Positions 57,551 to 64,000 of a stretch of DNA of 64,000 bases are shown piece after piece. The position numbers were made by a program, and so were the translations under genes. Source of the DNA: Ectobius pallidus (lineage: Eukaryota > Arthropoda > Insecta > Blattodea > Ectobiidae); the NCBI GenBank assembly GCA_964059195.1, contig CAXKWD010000007.1, positions 63,407,500-63,471,499 on the forward strand, given 5' to 3'. Position 1 is the first letter of the stretch; each line of letters starts with the position of its first letter. The notes under the pieces are model-generated. The model was not told the origin of the DNA, did no database searches, and saw only the letters and a program-made list of their open reading frames with translations.

Positions 57551-57948
57551 AGATATTCTATTTGAGTGGAAATTGCAGAGGTTCTAAGTGCCTTTTAGAG
57601 AATTGTATAGGAGAGAGAAAAGAATTCACAGTACTTATATCTGAGTCTGCTGTAGTCTTCATCTGTTCATGGGCTTAGCAACTACTGTAACAGAGAACAG
57701 CACATAGAACCTACGTGGGATATCGGTGATGATGCAAAAAAACATTTTTCCAAAAAATGGTGTTTAGAACCTTTACAATTTCCACTCTTCATTAATCACT
57801 AAATTTTAATTTAAACCAATTTCAGTTAAACTAATTAACTTTAAACTGTATTATCGCTACAGCCACTGTCAAAATATATGCACTAATCTTACAGTAGATT
57901 CCAAAAATACTTTTACCTTATTGAATCCTTGCCTAAGTCTTAACTTAA
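57551..57948. other. Intron 1 spacer
   Basis: No gene or repeat recognised. Confidence 0.5.
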
Positions 57949-58212
57949 TTCCGGGGTGCGCGGGCAAAGAGAGTTAAGTCCACTTTCTTGTTACTGGGAA
58001 TTAGAGTGACTTAACACACTATACCAGCCCAACACAGCTTTAGGGATGGATAAACCCATGAGGCACACATCCATAACTACCGTACTTTTTTGAATATGAC
58101 TTACTGGACTTAACACAAATGTAGAGAACATTTTTATCTTTAACTATATGTACATATCTCAATTTTTTTAGGATGGTGGACTTAACTCTCTTTGCCTGCG
58201 CACCCCGGAATT
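57949..58212. mobile_element. Short MITE with about 35-bp TIRs
   Basis: TTCCGGGGTGCGCGGGCAAA then GAGAGTTAAGTCCAC (57949-57983) is repeated as its inverse at 58176-58210 with one change. Flanks TTAA on the left and TTGA on the right could be a decayed TTAA target (piggyBac-like), or the ends could lie a base or two elsewhere. No coding. TTAAGTC/GACTTAA words recur inside (58010, 58108). Confidence 0.6.
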
Positions 58213-58901
58213 GAAGTTTCCTATGAAAGAAATGACTGATGTAAGATTGTGTGCAGAACTGTCCTTACACAGAGAAAATTTCATGACAATGGGACATAAA
58301 GAAATTTTTTTAAAAAGATACATTTTGCTTCCTGTTCAAGTTTTGTTGGGATAACGAGACTAAGCCAAAAAAAAGGGGCAATCCCATTAAAAAGGGATGT
58401 CTGGTCACCCTATACTATTGTACTGTACTTCCTTTTATTATTTTGTATTCCACATCGAAAATAAAATTTAGCAGTAAATCGCAATCATTGGAGGCATGAA
58501 CAAGGTGTCTGAATATTCGTATTTACATGTAAGCATTCAAAAATATCAGGAAATTATCATTATTTTCTGAATTTCCCACACGACTTTCAAAGGTTTCAAT
58601 TCACTATGTTTTACCTCATCGCAGCTCTAGTGCCTGTGGTAGCAGAAAATATAATTTGTGCTTGGCTCTTTTTTGTTACAGCCGTTAAAGCTTACAATCA
58701 GTTGTAAAATTTAAACTATATAGTTGTCTTATTAATTAGTCGGTGCCATCCAAAAAGACATACTATTATAAGCCTTTTTTAAAACAGGGAAAATAGATCA
58801 GTTAGTGTGTCTCCATTTTTAAATTTTTTATTTAATTTTGCATATTAAAGCATGACACCTAAGAGGGACATAGGCCTATACTATAGTATTTTATAAAACT
58901 A
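58213..58901. other. Intron 1 spacer with an orphan hAT-like end
   Basis: GGATGTCTGGTCACCCTA at 58396-58413 is the inverse of a TAGGGTGACCAGACATCC terminus. No partner end is identified in the window. Confidence 0.4.
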
Positions 58902-59869
58902 CTAGCGTGTGCCCGTGGCTTCGCACGCGATAATTATTTCAAAAATTAAAAATTAAGAGCATAATAGTTAAATCATTATATTTATTAACGCCTAAATCAC
59001 GTGGACTACATACCACGATTAGATAGTGTCGCCTGGTAGAAGTGACCTCAGATTAGAGTTCCCTGGCCCAGAAAACCCCATGCATAGTGAGTTTCGTCCA
59101 AGTCAAACAATGTTTGACCATATTTAGGCCTATATTGAATATCCCTCTTCCATGTAGGTTGAAAATTTCATACGTCTGCGGGCCTTGATATTCTAAACAA
59201 ATGAATCATCAAGGATGGACTTACAAAATCAAGCGATCACCTGCGATAATTATTTCAAAAATTAAAAATTAAGAGCATAATAGTTAAGTCATTGTATTTA
59301 TTAACACCTAAATCACGTGAATTACATACCACGATTAGATAGCGTTGCCTGGTAAAAACAACCTCAGATTCGAGGTCCTTGGCCCAGAAAACCCCTGTAT
59401 AGTGAGTTTCGTCCAAATCGAACAACGTTTGACCAAATTGAGGCCTATATTGATTATACCTTTTATAATAATAATAATAATCCTCTTCGGTGTAGGTTGA
59501 AAATTTCATATGTCTGTGTGCCTTGACATTATAAACAAATGAATCGACCAGCGTGAGCTACAACATTCAAGCAATCGCGATAGTTTTATGTCCAAGGAAT
59601 GACAAAAATAGCCAAAGCCTACTGTAATTGATTTGACATTGAATGGTATTACTGAAAACTGATGCTTCAAAAACGCAAAAAATCACGTTTTTTGCCCGTT
59701 TTTCACTCATAACTCACAAACAATAGGAAAAATTAAAAATGTAATATGCCAGAAACCTTCCCGGGAATGTACTCAACAACTTCCCAAAGTTTCATGGCGA
59801 TCGGATGAATGGTGTAGTAATGCATAAAGGACAGACACACACACATACATTCATTTTTATATATATAGA
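58902..59869 (-). mobile_element. Non-autonomous Helitron with internal tandem duplication
   Basis: On the minus strand the 5' end is TCTATATATATAAAAATGAA (from 59869, after an A) and the 3' end is CTAG (58905-58902, before a T). A 7-bp-stem hairpin (CGTGCGAAGCCACGGGCACA CG on the minus strand) ends directly before CTAG. These are Helitron marks. The 968-bp element holds two tandem 316-bp units starting at 58928 and 59244 with about 90% visible identity. No Rep/helicase. It lies in intron 1 of the aldo-keto reductase gene. Confidence 0.75.
58928..59560. repeat. 316-bp tandem duplication within the Helitron
   Basis: CGATAATTATTTCAAAAATT starts both units (58928 and 59244). Shared phrases include CATACCACGATTAGATAG and AGTGAGTTTCGTCCAA. 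The second unit has an (AATAAT)n expansion at 59465-59480. Confidence 0.9.
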
Positions 59870-60071
59870 TTAATGGATGAAATAGGGGAAGGGGTATTCC
59901 TTCATAATTCCAAATAGGCTGTAACGCTAGGCCTATATAACAATTTAAATTTGTTTTTCAGCTACTAAATTCAGACTTGAAATTTCATGCCCTGTGTTAC
60001 CAAGACTTCATGCTGGGAGCCCCAAGGTTGGTACCTATGTTAAGATTCATTGTAATTGCTAATGATTTCAG

Positions 60072-60239
60072 TCTAAACCTGGTGAAGTAGAGCAGGCAGT
60101 CAAGGATGGAATTGATACTGGATATAGACATTTTGATTGTGCTTTCATCTATGGGAATGAAAAGGAGGTGGGGAAGGGCATCCAGGAAAAAGTAGCAGAA
60201 GGCAAGGTCAAACGGAATGAATTCTTCATCACTAGTAAG
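60072..60239 (+). CDS. Aldo-keto reductase, coding exon 2
   Basis: Acceptor ATGATTTCAG before 60072, donor GTATCT after 60239; 168 nt, phase 0 at both ends, 56 codons. It reads [37 protein letters not shown], then [19 protein letters not shown]. It carries two residues of the aldo-keto reductase catalytic tetrad: the Asp in GYRHFDCA and the Tyr in YGNE; the Lys and His would be on later exons. Joined to exon 1 it gives GLGTWKSKPGEVE, the expected barrel start, so the split is exact. The next exon should start with a Leu-Trp-Asn-like segment; none is seen before 64000. Confidence 0.9.
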
Positions 60240-60954
60240 GTATCTACAATTAAACTAATTACTAATGTATCATTTTCTAGTGTTATGATTGTTAAACGTA
60301 TGATTTTACCCTGGAAATTATGTAATTTTTCAGTTTTATTCCACATGCAATTTAAGTGGTATACTGGTATTATACAACAACTGTTCTTATGTAAAATCAA
60401 TTAAGAATTTTATTGTACATTTATATGTAACGCCAAAATATCAATTAGACAGACCTTGCTTATTGTCTGGATTTTTGTGAAAAAATCTTGGTCTTAAAAT
60501 ATCAGTTTGAGTAGGTCTTGTTTAGGTTCCCAAGATACAAATTAAAGGAAGCCCCAAATTTCAAGTTCAATTGCAGAGAATACAAATCCAAATTTGGGAA
60601 AGAAAAACTTTGCATAACTTTTGTAAATCTGAAAAAGAGAAACTTTTGAAAGTTTGATTTGTAAAATCAAATTGCTGAAATACATGTAGGCCTACAAAAT
60701 GCTGTATTTCAATAATGGGTATGTTTTTAAACTTAGCGCATTCTTGTATGAATTACTGTACAATGCAAGCATTCTTAAACACAGCACTGGAATCAATCAA
60801 ATCGACTGCTCCTTAATGCAGCTTTAATCCTTCCATGCCGACATAGTTGCAATGCACCTTCTCACAAAAAATAAAATCAGGTAAACTGATACAAAGTGTC
60901 ATTTGGAGTTAATAGGCTATTCAGAAACTATTGAGTTTTAGACCACAGTTTCTT
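60240..60954. other. Start of intron 2 of the aldo-keto reductase gene
   Basis: Non-coding AT-rich sequence up to the LINE-H insertion. Confidence 0.6.
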
Positions 60955-60962
60955 GAGAAAGT

Positions 60963-61415
60963 TTGATAAGCATATGTAAAGAAATACCAAATCAAGAAGA
61001 ATTAACAACACAAAATAATAACACTGGCAGCTGGGCCGCAGTCGTTTCTAAAAAATGGGCAAGAAATGAAAACAAGGTAATGCTAACAGGAACTTGCATC
61101 AGATCGGACAATCTTAAAACCGTAGCCAAACCAAAGAGGAAGAAGGCGTTGTTTGTGTCCAGGTTTGAGCCTGGAACAACAACAGAGGAAATTATCGAAC
61201 ATGGGCAAAACAGCAACCTAGAATACAAAGTCACAAAGCTAAGAACAAAATACGACTCTTACTCATCTTTCCACATTGAGGTCGATGAAGATATATTTGA
61301 ATCAGTCTTCAAGGCAGAGCATTGGCCAGATGGCTGTTTAGTGACCGAGTTCTTCGGGAAAATAAGATCTGAGCAAAAGTGGCAAAACAATGCAGGCAGT
61401 GAATCACAAGAATGA
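60963..61415 (+). CDS. LINE-H ORF1, C-terminal part
   Basis: 150 codons: SWAAVVSKKWARNENKV, KKALFVSRFEPGTTTEEI, TKLRTKYDSYSSFHIEV and HWPDGCLVTEFFGK. An F-x-x-x-x-PGTT-x-E-E-I start and a T-K-x-x-x-K-x-x-x-Y-x-S-F-x-I strand look like an RRM-like fold used for RNA binding in LINE ORF1s, but this differs from the SGNH type of LINE-A, so two ORF1 architectures coexist. The listed start is a TTG in the truncated frame, not a true start. Confidence 0.65.
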   Translation: MISICKEIPNQEELTTQNNNTGSWAAVVSKKWARNENKVMLTGTCIRSDNLKTVAKPKRKKALFVSRFEPGTTTEEIIEHGQNSNLEYKVTKLRTKYDSYSSFHIEVDEDIFESVFKAEHWPDGCLVTEFFGKIRSEQKWQNNAGSESQE

Positions 61416-64000
61416 CGACAACAGTGGCAAGAAAGTGAAATCGAGAAGCTAGTGATAGTGGAGTGGAACACACAAAGCATAACAAATAAACTGGATGAGC
61501 TCCACGAACTAAACGCAAAACATAACAGTGGCGTATTGTGTCTTTGTGAACATTGGTTGTGCAAAGAGGACTTATTAGCCCTATAGATATCAAACTATTA
61601 CCTAGCTAGTGCCTTCTGCAGAAACTCAAGAGAAAAGGGAGGATCTGCCATATACTTAAGAAAAGATATTGCGGGAGAAGAATTAAAGTATGCAATAGAC
61701 TATTCTAAATCCAATGCATGTGAAATATCTGCAGCTTACATCAGGGATTTCAATGTAGTTTGTATCTGCCTATACAGACCACCCAACTATAACTATAACG
61801 ACTTCATGGTTACTCTAGACAACCTATTACAGTGTCTACAGTCCAAAATCAGTAGTGCCTCTATAATATTAGCTGGTGACTTTAATGTAGATACACTTGT
61901 AAACAGCCCCCAGAATCTTCAATTCACAAACGTTTTATCAAGCTACAACTTTAGATGTACAGTGAACGAAATAACTAGACCAGGCAGTGGAACTGGTGGG
62001 TCGTGCATCGACTACATTGCAACCTCTCTCCACCCAGATAGAATATCAGCCTTTGTAGAGCCAATGATTACATCAGACCATCATGCAGTTGTAATGGAAG
62101 CAAACCTTCAGCTCAACAAACAAGACCATTCAACCAACAATAATAACAAGAAGATTGCTAGACCAGTAAATAGTGATTTTGCACCCTACTTCTGTTTTTT
62201 GCTTAGTACAATAAACTGGATACTCATGTACAGTCTGACAACACTTGAGGACAAGTTCGATTATTTCTTAAACCAATTTACAAAAATTGTAGATACTGCA
62301 TTCCCTATTAGATATGTAGATACGAAGACACACAGACAACATGCAACAAAACAACGGTGGTACACTGAAAACCTAAAAAAACTAAAAGAAACCTGCCTTC
62401 ACTTCTACAGAAAGCTCAGAACAACTGGAGAGAACGCCTACAGGATAAAATACAAAGAACTACAGAACCAATACAAGAATGAAGTCAAGAAAGCAAAACT
62501 TAATTACAACTCTAACAAAATAAACTCAGCAAACAACAAAACCAAAATGATGTGGTCCATCATCAAAGAAACACTTGACGACAACGCGAAGCCAAATCAT
62601 AGAGAGAACACCTTAAAGTCCGATGCCTTCAACACAAGCTTCATAGAAACCATCACAAAAGCAGTAAACAATATTCCTAAGTCAAATTTAGATGTAATCC
62701 AGTACTTGAACAAAACCACAGAAAACATCAACCCAAATAACAAATTTGCTTTATGCCAAGTGAGCGTCGAACAGGTATTTACAACAATTCTGTCCTTAAG
62801 CAACAGTTCTAGCATGGATGTATACTTCTTAAATTCCCATATTCTGAAGCTTGGTGCAAGCCACTTAGCTGAAGTACTAGCATATCTTTTCAACAGCTGT
62901 ATCGAAGAAGGTTACTTCCCTCTCAGCCTGAAATTTGTGAAGGTAATCCCAGTGCACAAAAAGGGCAGTCTCACGGATTATGGTAACTATCGTCAAATAA
63001 GTATCATACCCATAATTTCTAAAGTGTTCGAATTGTTACTGTATAAGCAAATAGTGAACTTTCTTGAAAAAAACCATCTGCTATCTGAAAGTCAGTATGG
63101 ATTTAGGACTGATCGTGGAACATGCACTGCAATTGAAAATCTAGTTACTCAATACATCACTGGAATCGATGACAGAAAATGTATACTAAGTAGATTCTAC
63201 GACATGTCAAAAGCCTTCAACACAATCTCTCACAAAATTCTCCTGGAAAAGCTAAAACATTATGGCTTCAGTGAGCACTGCTTAAAACTCCTCCAGTCAT
63301 ACTTAAACAGCAGGTACCAGGCTGTATGGTACAATGGCGAACTCTCAGTATCTTCCAGTAGAAACAGGAGTGCCCCAGGGCTCAATACTAGGTCCCATAC
63401 TTTTCATTTTATATATAAATGACTTGCCCCATTCTATCAATAGCGATCATGGCCACTCTTACTTGTTCGCAGACGATGTAGCTGTGAGAATAATCACAGA
63501 CAACGAGACAGCATCTAGCGATGAAATGCAAACAACTGACACTATTGTGCAAGATTGGTGTGCTGCTAACCTACTGTGTCTAAACAAAGAAAAGGTTGAT
63601 AACCTACAAATAAACTTAAGCAGCAAAGACAAAAAGACAGTGAAGTTCCTAGGAGTCCATATCTCATCAAACATTAAGTGGAATATTCATATAGACCATG
63701 TATGCAAAAATGTGGCTAAAGCTATCTTAATTTTAAGGAGATTAAAGCATAATGTTAATGAAGATACACTAAAAACAGTGTACTTTGCTCATGTACACAG
63801 CCATTTAACATATGGCATCACAGTCTGGGGGAATGACTGCAATGTCACAAAGTTGCTGATCTTACAAAAAAGGGCCATTCGAGTAATTTGCAATGTAAAC
63901 AGCAGGACACACTGCAAGCCTCTATTTAGAAAATTATGCATACTAACCGTAGTTTCCCAATACATAATGAAGTGCTTGCTATACGTAAGAAACAATATAA
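61416..64000 (+). pseudogene. LINE-H ORF2: APE endonuclease plus RT, partial
   Basis: Endonuclease: VEWNTQSITNKLDELHEL, LCLCEHWLCKEDLLA, then in-frame TAG at 61584-61586; GGSAIYLRKDI, ISAAYIRDFNVVCICLYRPP, LAGDFNVDT, ITRPGSGTGGSCIDYIAT, TSDHHAVVM. RT: VIPVHKKGSLTDYGNYRQIS (R-P changed to R-Q), YGFRTDRGTCTAIENL, FYDMSKAFNTISHK (second Asp of KAFD changed to Asn), then a frameshift near 63350. Beyond it in the next frame are GVPQGSILGPILFILYINDL, YLFADDVAVRI, KFLGVHISSNIKWNIHID and LTYGITVWGNDC, running to the window end. One nonsense codon and one frameshift inactivate it. Confidence 0.87.

Larger units (their letters stand above)
60955..64000 (+). mobile_element. LINE-H, CR1-like LINE in intron 2, cut by window end
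   Basis: Contains the C-terminal part of ORF1 (60963-61415) and ORF2 from 61416 to the window end, so it is 5'-truncated within ORF1. ORF1 and ORF2 lie in the same frame, separated only by the ORF1 stop TGA (61413-61415). It has the same sense as the host gene. The RT palm is essentially intact apart from one frameshift. Confidence 0.88.

Overview
The window looks like intergenic and intronic DNA from a large, AT-rich, transposon-filled arthropod genome. A blattodean insect (cockroach or termite) is my best guess. The reasons are the two host-gene fragments, the kinds of LINE, Helitron, hAT and mariner present, and an extreme excess of the palindrome TAGGCCTA. The organism is an inference; no bacterial operon, CRISPR array or rRNA gene is visible. 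Most of the DNA is nested, decaying mobile elements.

Host genes. (1) On the minus strand, three phase-compatible coding exons (29795-29721, 23601-23526, 18333-18272) preceded by a TATA box build the start of a small secreted protein, most like an insect odorant-binding protein: a signal peptide, then a mature N-terminus with a Cys-containing first helix. Its 3' exons are not seen. (2) On the plus strand, two exons (51820-51894, 60072-60239) encode the first 81 residues of an aldo-keto reductase. The gene runs off the right edge, and a LINE sits in its second intron.

Layout. 1-530: remains of a reverse transcriptase and of a possible GIY-YIG (Penelope-like) endonuclease. 1.0-5.7 kb: an almost intact LINE whose ORF1 has a PHD-like finger, a coiled coil and an SGNH hydrolase domain, and whose ORF2 has one stop codon. 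6.1-7.5 kb: a non-autonomous hAT. 7.9-12.3 kb: a minus-strand LINE cut by a hairpin retroposon and by a DNA transposon. 12.6-14.1 kb: LINE scraps. 14.8-18.0 kb: a 3.2-kb giant inverted-repeat element with a SINE in one arm. 18.3-29.8 kb: the OBP-like gene, its introns filled with LINEs, a palindromic mariner and a Helitron. 30-36 kb: a SINE, a LINE and a possible hAT with a BED-like exon. 36.3-45.1 kb: a 7.5-kb transposon with long TIRs and a PIN/XPG-like pseudogene, itself holding a LINE and apparently lying inside an older hAT. 46-51 kb: MITEs, a SINE and two DDE transposon remnants. 51.8-64 kb: the aldo-keto reductase gene with a hAT MITE, an RTE-type LINE, a MITE, a Helitron and a final LINE in its introns.

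The most interesting system is a DNA-transposon family with three copies here (9773-12134, 14793-17964, 37359-44895). All begin TAGTCCAG, all are flanked by 3-bp target duplications (TTG, TTA, TAA), and two carry remains of a PIN/XPG-like nuclease gene. This combination suggests the Academ superfamily. One copy interrupts a LINE ORF1 exactly, so its target duplication can be proven from the reading frame.
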